Assembly: GCF_947492405.1 (NCBI RefSeq)
Contig: NZ_CANLMP010000011.1
Location: forward strand, 1 to 64,000
Length of the DNA stretch: 64,000 nt
Origin: an uncultured Aquimarina sp.
GTDB lineage: Bacteria; Bacteroidota; Bacteroidia; Flavobacteriales; Flavobacteriaceae
Reading direction: 5' to 3'
The notes below the pieces were generated by a model, which did no database searches, was not told where the DNA came from, and was given only the letters and a program-made list of their open reading frames with translations. The first letter of the stretch is position 1. Each line of letters begins with the position of its first letter. Positions 18,725-26,805 of the stretch are shown here, in pieces. Position numbers and translations under genes: made by a program.

Positions 18725-20350
18725 ATGTTATCAGTTTCTAATCTTTCAGTTCAATTCGGTAAGCGCATTTTGTTTGATGAAGTGAATACTACCTTTTCAC
18801 AAGGTAATTGTTATGGTATTATCGGAGCAAACGGAGCAGGAAAATCTACATTTTTAAAGATCCTTTCTGGAGTTTCTGAACCAACTTCAGGTCATGTGCA
18901 TTTGGAGCCTGGAAAACGCATGTCTGTTTTGGAACAAAATCATTATGCGTATGATGAGTATACTGTTTTAGAAACAGTGATCATGGGAAATAAGGATTTG
19001 TATAAAATCAAAACAGAAATTGATGCTTTGTATACGGATTATACAGACGAAAACGCAGAAAAAATAGGAGAGCTTCAGGTACAGTTTGAAGAAATGAATG
19101 GATGGAATGCGGATAGTGATGCCGCTACCATGCTTTCTAATTTAGGTATTAAAGAAGATTTGCATTATACCAGTATGGCAGATCTTGATACAAAACAACG
19201 TGTACGTGTATTGTTAGCGCAATGTTTATTTGGTACTCCAGATGTATTGATAATGGATGAGCCAACAAATGACCTGGATTATGAAACAATTTCCTGGTTA
19301 GAACATTTTCTTGCTAATTATGATAATACAGTAATTGTAGTTTCTCACGACCGTCACTTTTTAGACTCTGTTTGTACGCATATTTCAGATATTGATTTTG
19401 GAAAAATTAATAATTATAGTGGAAACTACACATTTTGGTATGAATCTTCTCAGCTAGCAGCAAGACAAAGAGCGCAGCAGAACAAAAAAGCAGAAGAGAA
19501 AAAGAAAGAATTACAAGAATTTATCGCTCGTTTTAGTGCAAACGTGGCAAAGTCAAAACAAGCTACTTCTCGTAAAAAGATGATAGAGAAACTTAATATC
19601 GAAGATATAAAACCATCGAGTCGTCGATATCCTGCTATCATTTTTGAAAGAGATAGAGAAGCAGGAGATCAGATTCTTAATGTAGATGGATTAGCCGCAA
19701 GTATAGAAGGAGAAACACTGTTTAAAAGTGTAGATATTAATTTGGCAAAAGGAGATAAAGTTGTAGTGTTTTCAAAAGATTCTAGAGCTACTACTGCTTT
19801 TTACCAGATTCTTAATGAAAAACAAAAAGCAGATACTGGAAAATTTGCTTGGGGTATTACAACTACTCAGTCTTATCTGCCAGCAGATAACAGTGAGTAT
19901 TTTCAGAATGATTTGACCTTAGTTGATTGGTTACGTCAATGGGCAACTACCGAAGAAGAACGAGAAGAAGTATTTATTAGAGGTTTTCTGGGTAAAATGA
20001 TCTTTAGTGGAGAAGAAGCTTTAAAAAAATCAAACGTATTGTCAGGAGGAGAAAAAGTACGTTGTATGTTGTCTAAAATGATGATGACCAGAGCAAACGT
20101 ACTAATGTTAGATGAACCAACAAACCACTTAGATCTGGAATCCATTACCGCATTTAATAATTCTTTGAAGAATTTTAAAGGAACCATTCTTTTTACAACC
20201 CATGATCACGAATTTGCACAGACTGTTGCCAACCGTGTTATCGAATTAACACCAAATGGAGTGATTGATCGTTATACGACTTTTGATGAGTATATGAGTG
20301 ATGGTAAGATCAAAGAATTACGCGAGAAAATGTATGCAGTTAATGTGTAA
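18725..20350 (+). CDS. ABC-F family ATPase (YbiT-like)
   Basis: 541 residues from ATG 18725 (MLSVSNLSVQFG); a TTG start 93 bp upstream would put coding sequence across the promoter. Two nucleotide-binding domains without membrane segments: NBD1 has Walker A GANGAGKST and Walker B VLIMDEPTNDLD but a degenerate signature (TKQRVRVLLAQ); NBD2 has a full signature NVLSGGEKVR and Walker B VLMLDEPTNHLD, but its Walker A is degenerate (SKDSRATTAF, no GKST). The inter-domain linker is Lys-rich. ABC-F proteins act on ribosomes, as in YbiT/EttA. With one complete Walker A, only one of the composite ATP sites can be canonical. From memory of flavobacterial homologues this degeneracy is a lineage feature. 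Confidence 0.9.
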   Translation: MLSVSNLSVQFGKRILFDEVNTTFSQGNCYGIIGANGAGKSTFLKILSGVSEPTSGHVHLEPGKRMSVLEQNHYAYDEYTVLETVIMGNKDLYKIKTEIDALYTDYTDENAEKIGELQVQFEEMNGWNADSDAATMLSNLGIKEDLHYTSMADLDTKQRVRVLLAQCLFGTPDVLIMDEPTNDLDYETISWLEHFLANYDNTVIVVSHDRHFLDSVCTHISDIDFGKINNYSGNYTFWYESSQLAARQRAQQNKKAEEKKKELQEFIARFSANVAKSKQATSRKKMIEKLNIEDIKPSSRRYPAIIFERDREAGDQILNVDGLAASIEGETLFKSVDINLAKGDKVVVFSKDSRATTAFYQILNEKQKADTGKFAWGITTTQSYLPADNSEYFQNDLTLVDWLRQWATTEEEREEVFIRGFLGKMIFSGEEALKKSNVLSGGEKVRCMLSKMMMTRANVLMLDEPTNHLDLESITAFNNSLKNFKGTILFTTHDHEFAQTVANRVIELTPNGVIDRYTTFDEYMSDGKIKELREKMYAVNV

Positions 20351-20448
20351 GAGTTTTTTTTATGTAACATTCATATTAGTTTACCGTTTTTAATTTTATA
20401 ATCTTATCTTAGATTAATATCTAACAACTAAAGTGAATTTGTTACACT

Positions 20449-21006
20449 CTGAAGGATCAACTAACCATACAGGAAATTACAAGCGGTAATACAAAATTTT
20501 TTGAGTCGGTATTCAAGGAATATTTCAAGCCACTGACTCTTTATGCAAGTAGTTATGTTAATGATGTAGATATAGCTAAGGATATAACTCAAGATGTTTT
20601 TATAAAGCTTTATGAGAAACGTCAAATTTTACAAATTCACACTTCATTAAAATCATATCTGTATACATCAGTAAGAAATCGTTGCCTTGATCATATCAAA
20701 CTACATAAAATAAGAGAGTTACATAAAATTCAAATATATAATAGTATTTCTGAAAATGTAGAAGAGGAATCTACAGAGGTAATGCAGTCAGAATTACAGG
20801 CTAAAATAAATGTAGCGATCGCATCTCTTCCTGATCGCAATAGAGAAATATTTAGATTAAATCGCATTGATGGATTAACCAATCAAGAGATAGCTGATGA
20901 GCTAAATTTAAGTAAAAGAACTGTGGAGACCCATATTTCTAATGCTTTAAAAAAAATAAAAGAGATGATTTTATTATTGATATCCGTTTTTTCCATTTTT
21001 TTTTAA
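20449..21006 (+). CDS. ECF sigma factor, FecI-like, non-ATG start
   Basis: About 185 residues. Region 2 (FFESVFKEYFKPLTLYASSY... DITQDVFIKLYEKR and the SVRNRCLDHIK block) and region 4 (LPDRNREIFRLNRIDGLTNQEIADELNLSKRTVETHISNALKKI) are intact in one frame. No ATG, GTG or TTG exists in this frame between the stop at 20434 and Met at 20782, which would leave only region 4. The start must be a rare codon, CTG at 20449 (LKDQLTIQEI) or ATT at 20437, or the true start has been lost or misread. The gene heads the FecR/TonB-receptor locus and should direct its transcription. Hydrophobic C-terminus (ILLLISVFSIFF) is common in this subgroup. Confidence 0.75.
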   Translation: MKDQLTIQEITSGNTKFFESVFKEYFKPLTLYASSYVNDVDIAKDITQDVFIKLYEKRQILQIHTSLKSYLYTSVRNRCLDHIKLHKIRELHKIQIYNSISENVEEESTEVMQSELQAKINVAIASLPDRNREIFRLNRIDGLTNQEIADELNLSKRTVETHISNALKKIKEMILLLISVFSIFF

Positions 21007-21072
21007 ATATGATACGTGTACTAGTATTTCTATTCGTCATACAGGTATAAAACAAAATAAATTTAAAAAAAT

Positions 21073-21504
21073 ATGAAAAATCTTTTTGTAAGTACCCTAG
21101 TTGTTTTCTTAGTAATTTTTTCATCCTGTTCATCAGATGATGATACTAGTGATCCTGTGGTTGTATCAGACCCTATTATCGGAACCTGGAAAATTACCAA
21201 ATCAACAATTAATGGAATAGATCAATCCTTAAATGCGTGTGCTCTGAATAGTACTTGGGCTTTTTTAGAGGATGGAACATTAGTTATGACTATATTCGAA
21301 AGCAATGGAGTATGTGTCGCTGACAGAGTTAATACAAGATGGAAAAAGTTATCAGATTCAATGTATACAACAAATGCAATTACTGATGGTATTATGGAAG
21401 ACGATGTTTTTCTTAATTATTCAGTCAGCTTTATGGATACTAAAGCAGTTTTTACCGGTAATAACTTCGACATTATGTCAGTTGATGAATATGTAAAACA
21501 ATAA
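21073..21504 (+). CDS. Lipocalin-like lipoprotein
   Basis: 143 residues. Lipoprotein signal peptide with cysteine in IFSSCSSDDD, an Asp-rich spacer, then one lipocalin-like domain starting with DPIIGTWKITKSTING and showing WAFLEDGTLVM. Two Cys in the domain (ACALNST and NGVCVADR) could form a disulfide. It sits between the sigma factor and FecR, followed by its own hairpin, so it is probably a separate transcript and may be a target of the sigma factor. Function unknown. Confidence 0.7.
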   Translation: MKNLFVSTLVVFLVIFSSCSSDDDTSDPVVVSDPIIGTWKITKSTINGIDQSLNACALNSTWAFLEDGTLVMTIFESNGVCVADRVNTRWKKLSDSMYTTNAITDGIMEDDVFLNYSVSFMDTKAVFTGNNFDIMSVDEYVKQ

Positions 21505-21530
21505 ATTAACTATATTTAATCCTGTTTACG

Positions 21531-21562
21531 TATTGAATGTTCTAATGCGTAAACGGGGTTTT
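21531..21562 (+). terminator. Hairpin after lipocalin-like gene
   Basis: CCTGTTTACG (21531-21540) and CGTAAACGGG (21548-21557) pair over 10 bp with one G-U, followed by GTTTTATAAG. A probable terminator that separates sigma plus lipoprotein from fecR. Confidence 0.6.
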
Positions 21563-21647
21563 ATAAGAGGAAGTTGTTTTCTAAAAGAATAATATGAATA
21601 CATTATCCTAAATTATTTGCTAATTTTGGACTTCAAGAATAGTTTTT

Positions 21648-22628
21648 ATGGATCAAAAATCAAAAGATCATATTACGCATAGTATCATTCTTTATCTTCA
21701 GAATGAGGCCGATCCTGAAGAGAGACAGCTTATTGATGATTGGATTCAGGAATCAACATCCAACAAGAAATACTTTGAAGAATATAAAACTATTTGGGAA
21801 AGTTCTAAGAACAAAAGTGTTTTTGAAGAAATTGATATAAATAAAGAGTGGGATACCTTTAAAAAAGAAACAGGCATAAAGGATGCTAAAAAAGGTTTTT
21901 CAAAAAATCAATGGTTTAAAATAGCAGCATCTTTAGTGATTCTTTTGGGGACGGGGTTCTATGCTAATTTAATATTTAATAGTGAGGTTCATATAATTGC
22001 CGAACTGGGGAAAGAAAATAAATTCATACTACCAGATAACTCTATGGTATGGCTTAATGAAGGAAGTGAGTTACTTTATAAAAAAGATTTTAAAGGAAAA
22101 GTACGGCAGGTAGAACTCATTGGAGAAGGTTTTTTTGAAGTAAGAAAAAATATAAACAAACCTTTTATTGTAAAAGCGCAACATACAGAAACAAAGGTTT
22201 TGGGTACCTCTTTCAATATAAAATCATTGAAAGAACAACAGCAAATAGAAGTTGTTTTAGTAACCGGTAAAGTAGAGTTTTCATCAAGAAATCAGAAAAT
22301 AATATTATTACCTGGTGATAAAGTGATAACTTTATCTAATGGTGAGATTGTCAAAAATAAAAATCAGGATGTTAATTTTGATTCTTGGAAAACAGGTGTT
22401 TTAAATTTTGAAAAAGATCTATTATCCCAGGTGTTTTATGATATCGGAAAGTTTTATGATAAGGAAATTCAAATAGAAAATGCACAGCTTTTAGATTGTA
22501 CTTTGACAAATAATTTTAATAACGAATCGTTTGAAGAAGTTCTAGAAACCTTGAAAATTGTATTTGATATTACTATAGAATCGATAAATTCAAATAGCGT
22601 CATTATTAAAGGTGGAAGTTGTAGGTAA
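21648..22628 (+). CDS. FecR family anti-sigma factor
   Basis: 326 residues. Cytoplasmic N-terminal helical region (1-95) with EEADPEERQLIDDWIQES-type motif, one membrane helix at about 99-118 (WFKIAASLVILLGTGFYANLIF), a periplasmic FecR beta domain (AELGKENKFILPDNSMVWLNEGSELLY, VELIGEGFFEV, TKVLGTSFNIKS) and a C-terminal DUF4974 STN-like domain. The protein should hold the upstream ECF sigma inactive and respond to the STN domain of the TonB receptor encoded next. Start ATG 21648. Confidence 0.93.
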   Translation: MDQKSKDHITHSIILYLQNEADPEERQLIDDWIQESTSNKKYFEEYKTIWESSKNKSVFEEIDINKEWDTFKKETGIKDAKKGFSKNQWFKIAASLVILLGTGFYANLIFNSEVHIIAELGKENKFILPDNSMVWLNEGSELLYKKDFKGKVRQVELIGEGFFEVRKNINKPFIVKAQHTETKVLGTSFNIKSLKEQQQIEVVLVTGKVEFSSRNQKIILLPGDKVITLSNGEIVKNKNQDVNFDSWKTGVLNFEKDLLSQVFYDIGKFYDKEIQIENAQLLDCTLTNNFNNESFEEVLETLKIVFDITIESINSNSVIIKGGSCR

Positions 22629-22677
22629 TTTATAGAATCTAATAACAATTATAATACTTGTCCGGATAAACTAAACT

Positions 22678-25257
22678 GTGAGATTAAGAATTATTTATTT
22701 AGTATTGATAGCGTTTTTCGTAAATCAATGGAATGGTTATTCTCAGGAAACAGTTCTTGAAAAGAAAATTAATATTCATCAAGAAAAGATTTCGATAAAA
22801 TCGGTTTTTTCAATTCTAGAAAATAAACTTAAAATTCAGATAGGGTATTCTGATGATGCTGTTGATGCTTCCAGAATAGTTTCTGTAAAATTAGTGAATA
22901 CTTCTCTTAGAGAAGTATTAAGAACTCTTTTTCCTTCTAACCTTTATAAGTTTAAAACCTTAAATCAAAAAATCCTTATTTATAAAAGACGTCCTAAATA
23001 CACTATCAGTGGATATGTATCAGAGCAAATAAGTTCAGAATATTTGTCAAACACTTCTATTTATATTCCTCAATTAAAGACAGGAACAATTACTAATGAT
23101 TATGGGTTTTATTCAATTACTATAGAGGAAGGTAGTTATAGTGTTTTAGTATCTTTTGAAGGTTATAAGAATATAACAAAAGAAATTGTACTTAAAGATG
23201 ATATGGTAATAAATTTCGAATTAGAAATTGAAACACAATTTTTAGATGAAGTTATTATAACATCTAATAATGTAGCAGAAAAGATCAACAGTACTCAGAT
23301 GAGTACAGAAAGATTTAATCCGGCTGTTTTTGAGGATGTGCCCATGATTCTTGGAGAAAAGGACGCACTTAAAACACTTCAATTACTGCCAGGAGTTCAA
23401 TCGGGGAATGAAGGATTTGCCGGTTTTTATGTAAGAGGAGGAGCGCCTGATCAAAATCTTATAGTATTGGATGAAGCCATTGTATATAATTCTAATCACT
23501 TGTTTGGTTTCTTTTCAGTATTCAATGGAGACGCAATTAAATCTGCAGAAATTTATAAAGGAGGATTTCCTGCCAGATTTGGAGGTAGATTATCATCTGT
23601 TGTTAAAATGGATACCAAGAACGGGAATAAAGAAAAAATTAAAGGTAAGGTTAATATAGGGTTGATATCTTCAACCTTACTTTTAGAAGGGCCAGTAAAA
23701 CAGGGAAAATCTTCATTTATGGTTAGTGGACGAAGAACGTATTTGGATTTAATTGTCAGGCCATTTCAAACAGATAGAGTAACTTATTATTTTACAGATG
23801 TAAATGCTAAATATCATCATGTCTTTAGTGATAAAGACAAATTATACTGGAGTACATATTTTGGACAAGATAAGTTTGTAGAAGAGGATGATAACATTGA
23901 TCAAAGAATTATATGGAATAATTTGACATCTACTCTTCGGTGGAATCATGAATTTAGTAATAAACTATTTTCTAATACTTCTTTAATCTTTAGTAATTAT
24001 AAATTTATCGTTAGTAAAAAAGATAATCCAGCTGCTACTTTTTTTGAGACCTCTTCAGGTATAAATGATTATGGCATTAAATTCGATCTCGATTATTATC
24101 CTATTCCAGAACATAAAATTAAGTTAGGTTTAGTCTCTACATTCCATGATTTTACTCCAAGAAAAACAAATGCAGAAAACCCAAATGATGGAGTGACCAG
24201 TGAACAAAAAATAGAAACATTAGAAAGTGGGTTGTATGTTGAAGATGATTGGAAGGTCAGTGAACGTCTAAGCTTATATCCAGGATTAAGAATTAGTCAT
24301 TTTAAGCATAGGTCTTCTACAAGTCTTAAACCAGAAGTTAGATTTTCTGCAGCATACCGAATGAGATCATCACTTACATTTAAAGCTTCTTATGCTAAAA
24401 TGAATCAGTATATACATAGATTATCTAATACAGGATTAGGACTGCCCACTGATTTGTGGATATCCTCAACGGATAGACTAAAACCTCAGATTTCTGAACA
24501 AGTTGCATTAGGGTTAGTGAAAAATTTCGATAATAATAAGTATACATTGACAATAGAAGGATACTATAAAAAAATGAATAATATAATCTCCTTTAAAGAA
24601 GGTGTTTCTTTTTTAAGAGGCAGTGGTTTGGAGGGTGTGGATGAATCGATAAGAAATGTAGATTTTGTTAATGGGATAACTTCTGGTCAAGGATGGGCAT
24701 ATGGTTCTGAGTTTTTATTGAGAAAAAAAGCAGGAAAGTTAACAGGATGGCTAGGGTATACATTATCCTGGTCTCAAAGACAATTTGATCTATTAAATAA
24801 TGGGAATAAGTTTAATGACCAATTTGATCGTAGACATGATATTTCAATTGTTGGTATTTATAAACCTAATAAAAAATGTACATTATCGGCTAGCTGGACA
24901 TTTTCATCAGGAGCTAATTATAATGTTAAAAATATTACTGGAGTAAATCCTGAAAATGATTTCCCTATAGATTCTGGTCAATTCTTTAATCAAGATGATA
25001 TTCTTTTTAATATTGAAAAAAATAACTTTAGGGGAGAAAGTTTTCATAAGTTGGATTTAGGAATACAATTTCATAAAGTAACAAAACGTAACCGGGAGAG
25101 AACCTGGGGCTTTTCTATGTATAATGCATACGGTAGAAAAAACCCTTTTTATTATGAAATTTCGTCTAGGCAATCAGATGAAGAAAGTCGATTCGTATTG
25201 TCTAAAAGACATTTTTTTCAGTTCGTTCCTTCATTTAACTATACTTTAAAATTTTAA
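22678..25257 (+). CDS. STN-type TonB-dependent receptor with carboxypeptidase regulatory domain
   Basis: 859 residues starting with GTG at 22678; signal peptide ending near NGYSQE. An STN (secretin/TonB short N-terminal) domain at about 30-110 marks receptors that signal through FecR. Then a carboxypeptidase regulatory domain (YTISGYVSEQ... GTITNDYGFYSI), a plug (about 215-330; LQLLPGVQSGNEGFAGFYVRGG) and a 22-strand-type barrel to the C-terminus ending FVPSFNYTLKF. No SusD gene follows; a DUF4249 lipoprotein does instead, a pairing known for receptors of non-glycan substrates. The ligand is unknown. The gene, DUF4249 and fecR share orientation with only 49 and 2 bp gaps. Confidence 0.92.
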   Translation: MRLRIIYLVLIAFFVNQWNGYSQETVLEKKINIHQEKISIKSVFSILENKLKIQIGYSDDAVDASRIVSVKLVNTSLREVLRTLFPSNLYKFKTLNQKILIYKRRPKYTISGYVSEQISSEYLSNTSIYIPQLKTGTITNDYGFYSITIEEGSYSVLVSFEGYKNITKEIVLKDDMVINFELEIETQFLDEVIITSNNVAEKINSTQMSTERFNPAVFEDVPMILGEKDALKTLQLLPGVQSGNEGFAGFYVRGGAPDQNLIVLDEAIVYNSNHLFGFFSVFNGDAIKSAEIYKGGFPARFGGRLSSVVKMDTKNGNKEKIKGKVNIGLISSTLLLEGPVKQGKSSFMVSGRRTYLDLIVRPFQTDRVTYYFTDVNAKYHHVFSDKDKLYWSTYFGQDKFVEEDDNIDQRIIWNNLTSTLRWNHEFSNKLFSNTSLIFSNYKFIVSKKDNPAATFFETSSGINDYGIKFDLDYYPIPEHKIKLGLVSTFHDFTPRKTNAENPNDGVTSEQKIETLESGLYVEDDWKVSERLSLYPGLRISHFKHRSSTSLKPEVRFSAAYRMRSSLTFKASYAKMNQYIHRLSNTGLGLPTDLWISSTDRLKPQISEQVALGLVKNFDNNKYTLTIEGYYKKMNNIISFKEGVSFLRGSGLEGVDESIRNVDFVNGITSGQGWAYGSEFLLRKKAGKLTGWLGYTLSWSQRQFDLLNNGNKFNDQFDRRHDISIVGIYKPNKKCTLSASWTFSSGANYNVKNITGVNPENDFPIDSGQFFNQDDILFNIEKNNFRGESFHKLDLGIQFHKVTKRNRERTWGFSMYNAYGRKNPFYYEISSRQSDEESRFVLSKRHFFQFVPSFNYTLKF

Positions 25258-25259
25258 AT

Positions 25260-26114
25260 ATGAGATTGTTTTATATTGTAATGATAAGTTATGCTTTCTT
25301 AGGCTGTGATAGTTTTAAAGAAGAGGTAGATGCAATACCTAACAGAGTTGGTGAATTAGTTTTGATACAAGGTTTTTTGTCACCAGAAGGTTCAATCATT
25401 AGAGTTAGAGTTTCTAAAGCGGTGTCTTATTTCGAACAACCGATTCTTTTAGATGATCAGCGAGAAGATATACGAGAACTTCTTACTATCCGAGAGGCAA
25501 CGGTAACCATTATCGATGAAGATCAGAATGAAATTGATTTAGAATATTCAGAAGATAGTTTTGCGTATGAGGTGTTGGCTACTGAATACCCTATTGTACC
25601 GGGTAAAAAGTATAGGTTGATTGTAAAAACTGAAGAAAAAGAGTTTTTGGCAGAATGTACAATACCTATGAAAATTATTGAGGATATAATAGTAGATACA
25701 ACACTTTTAGATAGTGATTTTTTTACTGGAAGTCTTAATTTGGAGTTTGAGGATATTATAGGAGAGCCTAATTTCTATATTGTAGGAGCAAAATACCTTC
25801 GTTTAAGTGATAATAGATCTTTTAACTCAGATTTTAGAGAGGAACGTTTTATTTCTGATGTAAACGAAGATGGGGTATCGCTTTTTGCAAAAGGAAGTAT
25901 TTCGGGATTAGATGGACCTATAGAAGTAATAGCGCAGGTAGCAAATACTGATGAAAATATTTATAAGTTATTAAGAGCAGTTTTTGTTAATAATTCAGAT
26001 CAGGATGAGAATCCATTTTTTGAACCAATTATTCCCCCTAATAACATAGAAGGAGAAGGTGGCTATGGTGTTTTTGGAGGTTTTAGACTTTATGAAAAGC
26101 AAGTAGAATTTTAG
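25260..26114 (+). CDS. DUF4249 family lipoprotein
   Basis: 284 residues. Lipoprotein signal with cysteine in AFLGCDSFKEE. The domain follows the DUF4249 pattern: LVLIQGFLSPEGSIIRVRVSKA, ATVTIIDEDQNEI, FLAECTIPM and GEPNFYIVGAKYLR. Members are outer-membrane lipoproteins partnering TonB receptors in place of SusD. The gene begins two bases after the receptor stop codon and should be co-translated. Its last codons overlap the convergent TetR gene by four bases. Confidence 0.9.
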   Translation: MRLFYIVMISYAFLGCDSFKEEVDAIPNRVGELVLIQGFLSPEGSIIRVRVSKAVSYFEQPILLDDQREDIRELLTIREATVTIIDEDQNEIDLEYSEDSFAYEVLATEYPIVPGKKYRLIVKTEEKEFLAECTIPMKIIEDIIVDTTLLDSDFFTGSLNLEFEDIIGEPNFYIVGAKYLRLSDNRSFNSDFREERFISDVNEDGVSLFAKGSISGLDGPIEVIAQVANTDENIYKLLRAVFVNNSDQDENPFFEPIIPPNNIEGEGGYGVFGGFRLYEKQVEF

Positions 26115-26719
26115 TGATGTTTTATAACGAGTCCTTCAAACTTAATATACATATATTCCCGAATGGCAGATTCTAATGTTTGCTGATTGTTATCAAAAAA
26201 AGTGTGATCCGTGATGAGTTGCATAATGAAATACTCATCTAACTTGATTAATAATTCGGGAGATACTGATTTGAACATATTGTTTTCGATCCCGAAAACG
26301 TAAAAATCTTTGAGGTCTTTTAACAAGCCTTGTAGAAACCTTTCAACGATGCTCCACGCTACAGGATAGTGAATTTGTAATTGTTTTAGATAGAAAGGAG
26401 AAATGTCTTTGACACCTTCGGCCAGAATTTTGGCCAATGCTTCATATTGATAATTTAACCCGGATAATTCTCCAGATATTTCGTTTTTGTACGCTTTAAG
26501 ATAATCAACTCTTACCTGCGTTATATATTCAAAAATCTCTTCTTTAGTTACAAAGTATTGATAAATGGTAGATTTGCTCTTATTCATTAACCGAGCCAGA
26601 TCATCCATAGTTAGATCTCCAAGTTCTGTAGTTCTCAATTTAGAAAGTAGGGCTTGTGTCCATTGCTCCACTTTTTTGTTTTTGTCTTTTCGCTCTCTAC
26701 TGATAGATTTTCTTCCCAT
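26111..26719 (-). CDS. TetR/AcrR family transcriptional regulator
   Basis: 202 residues. N-terminal helix-turn-helix (about 20-65: LRTTELGDLTMDDLARLMNKS, STIYQYFVTKEEIFEYI) after a basic start MGRKSISRERKDK, then an all-helical ligand-binding domain. It is divergent from the desaturase-reductase fusion, 87 bp apart, so it is the likely repressor of that operon, and its ligand may be the substrate or product. A palindromic operator was looked for in 26720-26805: GAACTATATTTGATAAAATAGTTC (arms GAACTAT/ATAGTTC) is a candidate at 26740-26765. Confidence 0.85.
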   Translation of the reverse strand: MGRKSISRERKDKNKKVEQWTQALLSKLRTTELGDLTMDDLARLMNKSKSTIYQYFVTKEEIFEYITQVRVDYLKAYKNEISGELSGLNYQYEALAKILAEGVKDISPFYLKQLQIHYPVAWSIVERFLQGLLKDLKDFYVFGIENNMFKSVSPELLIKLDEYFIMQLITDHTFFDNNQQTLESAIREYMYIKFEGLVIKHH

Positions 26720-26739
26720 ACTTGGTAATTTACTAAAAT

Positions 26740-26765
26740 CGAACTATATTTGATAAAATAGTTCG
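26740..26765. promoter_or_regulatory. Candidate TetR operator
   Basis: The divergent spacer contains a 7-bp inverted repeat GAACTAT ... ATAGTTC around an AT-rich centre, midway between the TetR and desaturase genes. Position and symmetry fit an operator; the assignment is inference. Confidence 0.45.
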
Positions 26766-26805
26766 AAATAATACATATCTTTTTTCAAACATAACCATTT
26801 GACTC

